A stretch of DNA of 22,654 nucleotides from DATFJC01 sp964528795 (lineage in GTDB: Bacteria; Patescibacteriota; Patescibacteriia; UBA2591; UBA6264), in the NCBI GenBank assembly GCA_964528795.1, contig CAZGUY010000011.1:1-22654 (forward strand), given 5' to 3'. This document shows, one piece after another, positions 1-6,760 of this stretch. Both the position numbers and the translations under genes were made by a program. Under the pieces are notes generated by a model. That model had not been told where the DNA came from, ran no database searches, and saw nothing but the letters and a program-made list of their open reading frames with translations. Numbering within the stretch: position 1 is the stretch's first letter; every line of letters begins with the position of its first letter.

Positions 1-2
1 CA

Positions 3-725
3 GGTAATTTTGATGGAGCTGATGATTATCTGAATTTACCTAATGTGATTGATCCAAGCGAAACAGACTTTACATTAGCGGCCTGGGTAAATCCCAGCTC
101 AATTGGTAGCGAACAAACTATTGTTTCTCAGCTTGGAGGTTTTGGGGGCACTGGAACAGCCAGGAGCTTGTTGGCGCTAAATAGTAGTGGGGAATTTTAT
201 TCTAATTTAGGAGGAAGTCCAACAACCTCTTCTAGTGTGGCTAGTACCAATAATTGGTACAATGTAGTTTTAACTAATTCTGGTTCTAATGTTAAGCTTT
301 TTGTTAATGGTCAAGAAGAAGCAACAAATTCTGTTTCAGTTGGTAAGTCAAATGGGGAGATGAGAATAGGAATGGATCATGATGATACTGACCCCTTTAA
401 TGGTTTAATAGATAATGTTTCCCTTTCAAATATAGAAAAATCAGGTGAAGAAATAAGAGTTGATTATGAGGCAGGTGATTGTGGGGGAACAGATTGTGGA
501 TTATCTTCTGAGTTTGTTTGTCATATAAGTGGTCGAGCTGATGGAAATTGTGGTAAAAACCAAAATGATGATAGTACTTGTTGTTATACTGATGAACGCA
601 TTATTCCGTTTATAGATTATTGGTATGTAATGACTACAGTTAGTGAGTCAGGTGAGTCGCCATCAAGTGATACGTTGTCTGGTCAAACAGTATGTTATCC
701 ACCTTCAGAAGAAGAGGAGGAATAA
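3..725 (+). CDS. LamG-domain surface or secreted protein, 3' end only
   Basis: The reading frame is open from the window edge, so the gene begins upstream; a GTG at 45 is only an internal codon. The visible part starts in a laminin-G/concanavalin A-like jelly-roll domain: FDGADDYLNLP followed by FTLAAWVNP and later FNGLIDNVSLSN are hallmarks of LamG_3-type carbohydrate- or protein-binding modules. After the LamG module comes a Cys-rich stretch (about eight Cys in some 75 residues) and then YWYVMTTVSESGESPSSDT, which resembles the end of a fibronectin type III-like fold. The protein stops after a run of five Glu. Such proteins are typically large exported adhesion or cell-surface proteins; I infer this role. 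The abrupt end after an acidic tract, just ahead of the RAYT repeat cluster, may mean the C-terminus was lost, but it could also be natural. Confidence 0.8.
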   Translation, partial: GNFDGADDYLNLPNVIDPSETDFTLAAWVNPSSIGSEQTIVSQLGGFGGTGTARSLLALNSSGEFYSNLGGSPTTSSSVASTNNWYNVVLTNSGSNVKLFVNGQEEATNSVSVGKSNGEMRIGMDHDDTDPFNGLIDNVSLSNIEKSGEEIRVDYEAGDCGGTDCGLSSEFVCHISGRADGNCGKNQNDDSTCCYTDERIIPFIDYWYVMTTVSESGESPSSDTLSGQTVCYPPSEEEEE

Positions 726-746
726 AAAATAAAATATAAATCTAGC

Positions 747-773
747 GTAGGAAGGTGTAGGAACTCTGTAGGA
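747..773 (+). repeat. Three direct GTAGGA repeats before the first palindrome
   Basis: GTAGGA occurs at 747-752, 757-762 and 768-773, just ahead of the palindrome at 778-798. Known RAYT transposases recognise a GTAG/GGAG-type tetranucleotide at the foot of REP hairpins, so these may be recognition sequences. That link is inference. Confidence 0.45.
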
Positions 774-777
774 GAGA

Positions 778-798
778 TGTGGAAACTAAGTTCCCACA
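778..798 (+). repeat. REP-like palindrome, copy 1
   Basis: A 21-nt imperfect palindrome: left arm TGTGGAAAC, loop TAA, right arm GTTCCCACA, with a single A/C mismatch in a 9-bp stem. Exactly the same 21 nt recur at 830-850, 1657-1677 and 1781-1801, on both sides of the RAYT gene. Confidence 0.8.
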
Positions 799-825
799 AT
801 GTTCCAAAATAGGTGTCAGTCTAAA

Positions 826-864
826 CCTATGTGGAAACTAAGTTCCCACATCTTTCCACATAGG
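826..864 (+). repeat. REP-like palindrome copy 2 inside a larger inverted repeat
   Basis: The 21-nt palindrome (830-850) is nested in a perfect 12-bp inverted repeat: CCTATGTGGAAA at 826-837 and TTTCCACATAGG at 853-864, with a 15-nt spacer. The small and large hairpins share their left arm, so they are mutually exclusive. The structure lies 40 bp upstream of the RAYT start codon. Confidence 0.8.
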
Positions 865-904
865 GATTGTTGGTATAAATATAAGAAAAATTAATATATT
901 TTTT

Positions 905-1615
905 ATGAGAAAAGAGACATTTCAAATAGGAGACTTTGTTCATGTATTTAATCGTGGTAATCGCAAAATATCTATTGTACATGATGATGCAGATAAATGG
1001 CGTTTCTTAAAAATTTTGCGATATTTTAATGATGAATACTTTTTAGATAATATGTTTCGTTGTGTAGAATCTGAGATAAAATCTGGCAGATGTGGCAATT
1101 TCGAAAGGCCTCAAGATTGGCCTCGACAGAAACCATTAGTAAAAATTTTATCTTTTTGCTTAATGCCAAACCACTACCATTTATTGTTAAAAGAAATAAT
1201 TGATAACGGCATTAGTAAGTTTATGCACAGACTTGGTGTTGGTTTTACGAACTATATCAATATTAAATATGATGAAGTTGGTAGTTTGTTTCAGGGGAGC
1301 TATAAGGCAAAGATTATAAAAGAGGAGAAATATCTTCAATACGTGGATGCTTATATCCAAGTTTTTAATTTTTTTGAACTTTATTCCGGAGGTCTAGATA
1401 CGGCAATGAAAGAATTTGACAAGGCATTTGATTTTGTTTTAGAAAGTCCGTTTTGTAGTTTAGGGGAAAGCTTTAAAAAAAGAAATTTACATATTATTAA
1501 CCGTGATATTTTAGGGGACACATTTAAAAACATAGATCAATATAGAAAATTTGTGCATAAAGCTATAATTTATCATAATATTCAGAAGAATATAGGAGAT
1601 TATATTATTGAATAA
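905..1615 (+). CDS. REP-associated tyrosine transposase (RAYT, IS200/IS605-like Y1 HUH transposase)
   Basis: A 236-aa single-strand DNA transposase of the Y1_Tnp family. The N-terminus has the family signature HVFNRGNRK (residues 13-21). The metal-binding HUH motif is His90-Tyr91-His92 in CLMPNHYHLLLKE. The nucleophile is probably Tyr150 in AYIQVFNFF, which aligns with the usual YIHLNP motif, although the LNP part is degenerate. Length and C-terminal extension match RAYT/REP-type rather than true IS200 TnpA (about 150 aa). It is surrounded by four copies of one palindrome, as expected for RAYTs that mobilise REP elements. No inserted-element ends or target duplication were found, so the gene may be domesticated rather than part of an active insertion sequence. 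The ATG at 905 is the first in frame; the leader is AT-rich and lacks a Shine-Dalgarno sequence. Family assignment is strong; activity is unknown. Confidence 0.88.
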   Translation: MRKETFQIGDFVHVFNRGNRKISIVHDDADKWRFLKILRYFNDEYFLDNMFRCVESEIKSGRCGNFERPQDWPRQKPLVKILSFCLMPNHYHLLLKEIIDNGISKFMHRLGVGFTNYINIKYDEVGSLFQGSYKAKIIKEEKYLQYVDAYIQVFNFFELYSGGLDTAMKEFDKAFDFVLESPFCSLGESFKKRNLHIINRDILGDTFKNIDQYRKFVHKAIIYHNIQKNIGDYIIE

Positions 1616-1640
1616 GCGTATAGAATAAGTGTATAGGGGT

Positions 1641-1677
1641 GCCTGTGGAAACTGCCTGTGGAAACTAAGTTCCCACA
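1641..1677 (+). repeat. Tandem half-repeat plus REP-like palindrome copy 3
   Basis: GCCTGTGGAAACT is duplicated in tandem (1641-1653 and 1654-1666), and the second unit runs into a full 21-nt palindrome (1657-1677). The last seven bases before the assembly gap continue the same sequence (to ATCT at 1680). Confidence 0.75.
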
Positions 1678-1680
1678 TCT

Positions 1681-1780
1681 NNNNNNNNNNNNNNNNNNNN
1701 NNNNNNNNNNNNNNNNNNNNNNNNNNNNNNNNNNNNNNNNNNNNNNNNNNNNNNNNNNNNNNNNNNNNNNNNNNNNNNNN
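1681..1780. other. Assembly gap (100 N)
   Basis: Exactly 100 N, the usual placeholder for a gap of unknown size. The 24 bases before it (1657-1680) and after it (1781-1804) are identical, so the contigs broke in the palindrome repeat. The real DNA could be one copy, a tandem array or a longer insertion. Confidence 0.95.
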
Positions 1781-1801
1781 TGTGGAAACTAAGTTCCCAC
1801 A
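1781..1801 (+). repeat. REP-like palindrome, copy 4
   Basis: The same 21-nt palindrome as at 778-798, immediately after the gap. It is followed by two copies of TCTTCTAGA (1802-1810 and 1811-1819) and a triple AAGT run up to the ligA leader. Confidence 0.75.
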
Positions 1802-1848
1802 TCTTCTAGATCTTCTAGATAAGTAAGTAAGTGTAATTAGAAATAGAA

Positions 1849-3852
1849 ATGGATAAAAAACAAGCCAAAAAAAGAATTGAAAAATTAAAAAAAGAAATAA
1901 ATCATCACCGTTATTTATATCATGTTTTAGATAAGCAAGAAATTTCTGATGCTGCCCTAGATTCTTTAAAGCATGAATTAGCTGAGTTAGAAGATAAGTT
2001 TCCTGATTTAAAGACCTCTGACTCCCCAACCCAAAGAGTAGGGGGAGAGCCTTTAGATAAATTTGAAAAAGTGAAACATCCAAAATCCATTTTATCGATT
2101 GAAGATGTCTTTGATTTTGAAGAGCTTGTAGATTGGAAAGATTATATGAAGGATTATTTAAAAAAGAATTTTGATTTAGAAATAAAAGACAAAGATATTA
2201 ATTATTTTTGTGAAAGAAAAATAGATGGAGCAGATATTGTTTTAACTTATAAAAATGGAGTTTTAGATTTAGCTGCTACAAGAGGAGATGGTAAGGTGGG
2301 TGAAAATGTTACCAAAAATATTAAAACCATTGAAGCTGTTCCTTTGCGTTTAAGAGAAAATATAGATATTGTTGTAAGAGGCGAGATATTTATGTGGAAA
2401 AAGGACTTTAAAAGTTTAAATAAAAGAAGAAAAGAACAAGGTAAAAAACTCTATGCTAACCCTAGAAATCTAGTTGCTGGCTCAATAAGACAACTTGATC
2501 CTAAAGTGACAGCTAAAAGAGGTTTGGATTGTTTTGCTTTTGAAATTGTTAATGGTAAATCTTTAAAAACTCATGCTCAAGTTCATAAAAAATTAAAAGA
2601 TCTTGGTTTTAAAACAGATCCTAAAACTAAAAAAGTAAATAATTTAAAAGAGGTTAAAAAATATTATAAAGAAAGATTAAAAGAAAGAGAAAAAACAGGT
2701 TTTGAATACGATGGGGTTGTAGCAGTGGTAAATGATATAGGTTTAGAAAAAAAATTAGGAGCAGTAGGGAGGTCCCCTCGTTGGATGAGGGCTTATAAAT
2801 TTCCAGGCAAACAAGCTACCACTCAAATTAAAGATATTTCAGTTCAAGTTGGTCGAACAGGGGCTTTAACACCAGTGGCTAAACTAAAACCTGTTAATCT
2901 TATGGGATCAACTGTGAGTCGGGCCACCCTACACAACCAAGATGAAATTGATCGCTTAGATGTGAGAATAGGGGATACTGTTATAATTGAAAAAGCAGGT
3001 GATATTATCCCAGCTGTTGTTGAGGTTTTAAAACGAATGAGGGACGGAGATGAAAAAAAGTATCATATTCCTAAAAAATGTCCCTTTTGTGGTTCAAAAG
3101 TAAAAAGAAAAAAAGGAGAAGCAAAACATTTTTGCACTAATCCTAATTGTTTTGCTCAAAATTTAAGCTATATTAGTTATTTTGTATCTAAAAAAGCTTT
3201 TGATATAGAAGGATTTGGGGAAAAAATTGTTGAAAAATTTTTAAATGAAGGTATTATAGAAGACGCTAGTGATATTTTTTCAATTGAAAAAGGAGATATT
3301 ATAGATTTGGAAGGTTTTGAAGAAAAATCAGTTAATAATCTTCTTCAAGCAATAGAAAATTCAAAAGAAATTAGTTTTTCTAAATTTATTCAATCTTTAA
3401 ATATCAAGCACGTTGGAGAAGAAACAGCTATTGATTTAAGTAAAAAATTTAAAACCCTAGATCAATTAAAAAATGTTAGTAAAAAAGATTTAGAAAAAAT
3501 TGAAGATATTGGCCCTAAGGTTGCTCAAAGTATTTATAATTGGTTTGACAATGATGAAAATATTGAATTTTTAAATAACTTGTTTGAAAATGGGGTTAAA
3601 ATCAATTATCCTAAAATTAAACATAAACTAGATAATAAAAAATTTGTTTTAACTGGTTCTTTAGACAGTTTTACTAGAGATGAAGCTAAGGAAAAGATTG
3701 TTAAACTAGGGGGTGAGGTTTCAAGTAGTGTTAGTTCTAAGACAGATTATTTAGTAGTCGGAATTGATCCTGGTTCAAAATTGGATAAAGCTAAAAAAGA
3801 AAATGTTAAAATAATTAATGAAAAAGAATTTTTAAATATTTTAAAAAGTTAA
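1849..3852 (+). CDS. ligA: NAD-dependent DNA ligase LigA
   Basis: Seals nicks during replication and repair, using NAD+ to adenylate itself. At 667 aa it is full length with the complete domain order: Ia domain (NMN binding, about 1-65), adenylation domain with the nucleotidyl-lysine motif KIDG (Lys124) and ATRGDGKVGENVT, OB fold, Cys4 zinc finger (CPFC ... CTNPNC, around 410-435), helix-hairpin-helix repeats with NIKHVGEETA, and a C-terminal BRCT domain (NKKFVLTGSLDSFTRDEAK, last 75 residues). In the Ia domain the usual DAEYD motif reads DAALD (residues 35-39, approximately), so the conserved Tyr is Leu37; Tyr24-His25 and Asp38 are kept. The gatC start follows 3 nt after the stop, so the two are probably co-transcribed. 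The promoter may lie in the repeat/gap region. Confidence 0.97.
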   Translation: MDKKQAKKRIEKLKKEINHHRYLYHVLDKQEISDAALDSLKHELAELEDKFPDLKTSDSPTQRVGGEPLDKFEKVKHPKSILSIEDVFDFEELVDWKDYMKDYLKKNFDLEIKDKDINYFCERKIDGADIVLTYKNGVLDLAATRGDGKVGENVTKNIKTIEAVPLRLRENIDIVVRGEIFMWKKDFKSLNKRRKEQGKKLYANPRNLVAGSIRQLDPKVTAKRGLDCFAFEIVNGKSLKTHAQVHKKLKDLGFKTDPKTKKVNNLKEVKKYYKERLKEREKTGFEYDGVVAVVNDIGLEKKLGAVGRSPRWMRAYKFPGKQATTQIKDISVQVGRTGALTPVAKLKPVNLMGSTVSRATLHNQDEIDRLDVRIGDTVIIEKAGDIIPAVVEVLKRMRDGDEKKYHIPKKCPFCGSKVKRKKGEAKHFCTNPNCFAQNLSYISYFVSKKAFDIEGFGEKIVEKFLNEGIIEDASDIFSIEKGDIIDLEGFEEKSVNNLLQAIENSKEISFSKFIQSLNIKHVGEETAIDLSKKFKTLDQLKNVSKKDLEKIEDIGPKVAQSIYNWFDNDENIEFLNNLFENGVKINYPKIKHKLDNKKFVLTGSLDSFTRDEAKEKIVKLGGEVSSSVSSKTDYLVVGIDPGSKLDKAKKENVKIINEKEFLNILKS

Positions 3853-3855
3853 ATT

Positions 3856-4149
3856 ATGATTTCAAAAAAAGATATAAAACATATTGCTAATCTTTCTAGA
3901 CTGGATTTAAATAATAAAAAAATAAAACTTTATCAAAAAAAGATAAAAGAAATTTTAGATTATGTTGATAAAATAAAAAAGGCTGACACTAAAGATATTT
4001 CACCCTTTAAATCAATTGCAGCCCAAAAAAATATTTTTAAAAACGATAAACCTAAAAAAAGAGATAAAAAAGACTATAAAAAACTTGTTTCTGCCGCCCC
4101 TGATTCAGAGGATAATTTTATTAAAACCAAACCTATATTTAAAGAGTAA
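3856..4149 (+). CDS. gatC: Asp-tRNA(Asn)/Glu-tRNA(Gln) amidotransferase subunit C
   Basis: The small chaperone-like subunit of the GatCAB complex, which converts misacylated Glu-tRNA(Gln) and/or Asp-tRNA(Asn) to the correct aminoacyl-tRNA in the cytoplasm. The 97-aa length and the N-terminal pattern IKHIANLSRLDL, then ILDYVDKIKKADT and a C-terminal region with DSEDNFIKTKPIF, fit GatC. It starts 3 nt after ligA. Its partner gatA is the next housekeeping gene, but a toxin-antitoxin pair and a terminator lie between them; gatB is not in the window. Confidence 0.93.
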   Translation: MISKKDIKHIANLSRLDLNNKKIKLYQKKIKEILDYVDKIKKADTKDISPFKSIAAQKNIFKNDKPKKRDKKDYKKLVSAAPDSEDNFIKTKPIFKE

Positions 4150-4157
4150 CTCTTCCC

Positions 4158-4186
4158 TTTACTTTTGGTAAAAAGTGCTTTATAAT
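4158..4186 (+). promoter_or_regulatory. Promoter of the mntA-hepT module
   Basis: TTTACT (4158-4163), a 17-bp spacer and a perfect TATAAT (4181-4186), ending 40 bp before the mntA ATG. This gives the toxin-antitoxin pair its own transcription start inside the gatC-gatA interval. Confidence 0.7.
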
Positions 4187-4226
4187 AAGAATAATATAAA
4201 AAGAACAGTATAAAAAATCTAATTTG

Positions 4227-4655
4227 ATGGTAGAAAAAAAATATAAATCTGTTTCCCAGACGCAGAGAAAAAATATTACAAAAAAAATCAAAAAAGCCCT
4301 TAAAAAAGAAGAAGGGTTAAGTTTTGCTTATATATTTGGCTCTTTTGTTAGTAAAAAAGATAAGATAAGAGATTTAGATGTAGCAGTTTATTTCAATAGC
4401 AAGGTGAATGACACCTTTAAAAAGCAATTAAGCCTAGGTTCAAAATTAGATGAATTAATTAATTTTGTATTACCGGTTGATTTGGTTATTTTAAACGATG
4501 CTCCGCTTCATTTTAAATATAAAATTTTAAAAACAGGTGAACCAGTTGTTATTAATCAGTTTATAAAAATGGCTGATTTTAAAGAGAAGGTATTTAAGAA
4601 TTACATAGATATAAAACCTTTACGAGAAAGGGCAATTAAAGAATCAATAACTTAA
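4227..4655 (+). CDS. mntA: MntA-like minimal nucleotidyltransferase (antitoxin of HEPN-MNT pair)
   Basis: A 142-aa minimal nucleotidyltransferase. The catalytic signature is Gly38-Ser39 then Asp49-x-Asp51 (GSF ... RDLDVAVYF), with a third acidic position in VDLVIL. Studied MntA antitoxins neutralise their HepT partner by transferring AMP residues to a Tyr in its RX4HXY motif; that target motif is present in the next gene. I start it at ATG 4227, because the TTG three bases upstream would only add one residue. It is separated from hepT by 4 nt, so the two are translated as a unit from the promoter at 4158-4186. Antitoxin function is inferred from family and gene pairing. Confidence 0.87.
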   Translation: MVEKKYKSVSQTQRKNITKKIKKALKKEEGLSFAYIFGSFVSKKDKIRDLDVAVYFNSKVNDTFKKQLSLGSKLDELINFVLPVDLVILNDAPLHFKYKILKTGEPVVINQFIKMADFKEKVFKNYIDIKPLRERAIKESIT

Positions 4656-4659
4656 TTTT

Positions 4660-5115
4660 ATGCTTAAAAAACTTAACTTAGATCGGATATCAAAAAATAA
4701 AAACGAAATATTAGAGTCTTTAAGTCAGACTAAAGACTTTTTATCGGATTGTAGTTTAAAAGAATTTGAAAAAGATTCTAAAACAAAAATGGCTACGGAA
4801 AGAGCTGTTATGATTATAGTAGAAGCAATGGGTAATATAGCTTATCATATTATTGCTCGCCATTTTAATTATACTCCAAATGGGATCCCGGATAGTTTTT
4901 TATATCTATCTAAGAAGAAAGTTATAGATAATAAATTGGGAGAACAATTAAAAAATATGGCAAAGTTTAGAAACAAGTTAACTCATCATTATTGGAATAC
5001 AGATTATGATAAATTATTTAAGTATGTTAATGAAGAACTAGAAAAAAATGTTAAAAAATTTATAAAAATGATTGAGGAATATGTTAAAAGAACGAAAAAT
5101 AGAAAGGATAATTAA
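4660..5115 (+). CDS. hepT: HepT-like HEPN-domain ribonuclease toxin
   Basis: A 151-aa all-helical HEPN/DUF86 protein. The catalytic RX4HXY motif is Arg104-NKLT-His109-His110-Tyr111 (KFRNKLTHHYW). In characterised HepT/MntA pairs Arg and His are needed for RNA cleavage, and the Tyr is the residue modified by the antitoxin. The N-terminal helix with ATERAVMIIVEAMGNIAYHI is the usual dimerisation core. It follows mntA by 4 nt and ends 13 nt before a strong terminator, so mntA-hepT is a self-contained cassette. All key residues are intact, so it is predicted to be active. The order antitoxin then toxin differs from some well-known pairs, where hepT comes first. Confidence 0.87.
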   Translation: MLKKLNLDRISKNKNEILESLSQTKDFLSDCSLKEFEKDSKTKMATERAVMIIVEAMGNIAYHIIARHFNYTPNGIPDSFLYLSKKKVIDNKLGEQLKNMAKFRNKLTHHYWNTDYDKLFKYVNEELEKNVKKFIKMIEEYVKRTKNRKDN

Positions 5116-5127
5116 ATTATTAACATA

Positions 5128-5167
5128 AAAAGTCGGGTTTAAAGATTTTAGTATAAGCCCGGCTTTT
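5128..5167 (+). terminator. Intrinsic terminator after hepT
   Basis: A 13-bp stem with two G-T wobbles: AAAAGTCGGGTTT (5128-5140) pairs with AAGCCCGGCTTTT (5155-5167), loop of 14 nt, and a T-run in the right arm. It ends 13 bp before gatA and should insulate gatA from upstream transcription. The A/T symmetry suggests it might work in both directions. Confidence 0.8.
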
Positions 5168-5180
5168 ATATAAGAATTTT

Positions 5181-6599
5181 ATGAATATAAAAGATTTAAC
5201 AATTTTAAAAGCCTCAAAAGCATTAAAATCAGGAGAATTTTCATGCACTGATTTAATTAAATCTTTTTTAAAAGAAATTAATAAAAAAGAAAAAAAGATT
5301 AATGCCTTTATTACTCTTTTTGAAGATGAGGCCTTAAAACAAGCTAAAGAAAAAGACAAAAAATCCTACAAACATAAAGGAATCTTAGATGGTATCCCTA
5401 TTATTATAAAAGATAATATTTTGTTAAAAGACAAAAAATGTAGTGCTGGTTCTAAGATTTTAAAAAACTACAAAGCTAGTTATGATGCTTACGTAGTAGA
5501 ACAATTAAAAAAGGCTGGTGCTATAATTTTAGGTAAGGGTAATATGGATGAATTTGCTTGTGGTTCGTCAGGGGAAACAAGTTATTTTGGACCTACTAAA
5601 AACCCAATTAATACTAAAAAAGTTCCAGGTGGCTCTTCAAGTGGGCCAGCAGCTGCTCTAGCTTCTAAATTTGTCTTAGGCGGACTTGGTTCTGATACAG
5701 GTGGTTCAATTAGGCAACCAGCAAGTTTTTGCGGTATATACGGTTTAAAGCCAACTTATGGTAGAGTATCTCGCTTTGGTCTTATTGCAATGGCTTCATC
5801 TTTAGACCAAATTGGTCCTATGGCTTTATCTATTGATGATTTAGGAATTATTTTAAACTCTATTCAAGGTAGAGATAAAAAGGATTCAACCAGTATTGAG
5901 GTAACAGATATTAAAATACCAATTAAGAAAAAAAAGCCTAAAAAAATTAAGATAGGTTTAATTAAAGACTTAGAAGATCCTAAGAATAAAAAACAAAAAC
6001 AAGTTTTTGAAAACACTGTTTCTAAACTTAAGGAAGGAGGAGTTGAATTTGTTGATATAAATTTACCTAATTTAAAATATGCTTTAGCAGCTTATTATAT
6101 AATAATGCCAGCTGAAATTTCAGCTAATTTAGCTCGCTTTGATGGGATAAGGTATGGTTTTAGAAAAAATAAAAAAGATTTATTAGATATTTATAAAAAA
6201 ACTCGAACTAAGGGCTTTGGTGAAGAAGTAAAAACAAGAATAATGCTTGGAAACTTTACCCTTTCTCATGGATATCATGATAAATATTATTTAAAAGCCC
6301 AAAAGGTAAGAACTTTAATTAAAAATGATTTTAATAATGCTTTTGATAAAGATATAGATGCTATTTTACTTCCTACTACTCCGGAAACAGCTTTTGAATT
6401 GGGAGAAAAAATTGATAATCCTATTGATATGTATTTATCAGATGTTTATACTGTCCCAGCTAATTTAGCTGGTTTACCAGCCCTTTCAATGCCTAGCAAA
6501 TTTGTAGATGGTCTTCCTACTGGGCTTCAAATTATTGGTAATCATTTTGAAGAAGAAAAAATACTTCAAATAGCTAAAACTATTGAAAATATTTTATAG
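5181..6599 (+). CDS. gatA: Asp-tRNA(Asn)/Glu-tRNA(Gln) amidotransferase subunit A (amidase)
   Basis: The glutaminase subunit of GatCAB, which releases ammonia from glutamine for transamidation of mischarged tRNA. At 472 aa it is complete. The amidase-signature triad is visible: Lys77 in GIPIIIKDN, cis-Ser152 in PGGSSSGPAAA and the nucleophile Ser176 in SDTGGSIRQPA, with the 24-residue Ser-Ser spacing of GatA proteins. GLKPTYGRVSRFGLIAMASS and the C-terminal PANLAGLPALSMP are also typical. It starts at ATG 5181, eight bases after a TATATA box (5167-5172) that overlaps the hepT terminator; no convincing -35 was seen, so its promoter is uncertain. It ends in TAG. Confidence 0.96.
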   Translation: MNIKDLTILKASKALKSGEFSCTDLIKSFLKEINKKEKKINAFITLFEDEALKQAKEKDKKSYKHKGILDGIPIIIKDNILLKDKKCSAGSKILKNYKASYDAYVVEQLKKAGAIILGKGNMDEFACGSSGETSYFGPTKNPINTKKVPGGSSSGPAAALASKFVLGGLGSDTGGSIRQPASFCGIYGLKPTYGRVSRFGLIAMASSLDQIGPMALSIDDLGIILNSIQGRDKKDSTSIEVTDIKIPIKKKKPKKIKIGLIKDLEDPKNKKQKQVFENTVSKLKEGGVEFVDINLPNLKYALAAYYIIMPAEISANLARFDGIRYGFRKNKKDLLDIYKKTRTKGFGEEVKTRIMLGNFTLSHGYHDKYYLKAQKVRTLIKNDFNNAFDKDIDAILLPTTPETAFELGEKIDNPIDMYLSDVYTVPANLAGLPALSMPSKFVDGLPTGLQIIGNHFEEEKILQIAKTIENIL

Positions 6600-6620
6600 T
6601 AGGGCGATCCGATTCCCCTG

Positions 6621-6639
6621 GTGAACCCTTAAGGTTAAC
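6621..6639 (+). repeat. Dispersed mini-hairpin repeat, copy A
   Basis: GTGAACC, five-base loop CTTAA, GGTTAAC: a 7-bp stem with one mismatch. The same arms occur at 20286-20304 and 22583-22601, all in intergenic DNA. The surrounding 6600-6670 is clearly richer in G+C than the neighbouring genes. Confidence 0.6.
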
Positions 6640-6684
6640 AACACCTCTTGGGTAGGTATGCCCGGCCAACTGATTATTACAAAT

Positions 6685-6713
6685 TTGACAGACTAATATA
6701 ATTTCTTTATTAT
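6685..6713 (+). promoter_or_regulatory. Promoter of the thioredoxin-fold gene
   Basis: A consensus TTGACA (6685-6690), a 17-bp spacer and TATTAT (6708-6713), 47 bp before the ATG at 6761. A TATAAT at 6697-6702 is too close to this -35 to be its partner. Confidence 0.75.
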
Positions 6714-6760
6714 TAAGATAAATTTAAAGATAAATTTAAAAAATTAAATTCATTAATTTT

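Noticed and set aside
1511..2083. A minus-strand open frame crossing the assembly gap
   Set aside because: It runs through 100 N and lies over the end of RAYT and the start of ligA, so it is an artefact of the gap and of antisense shadowing.
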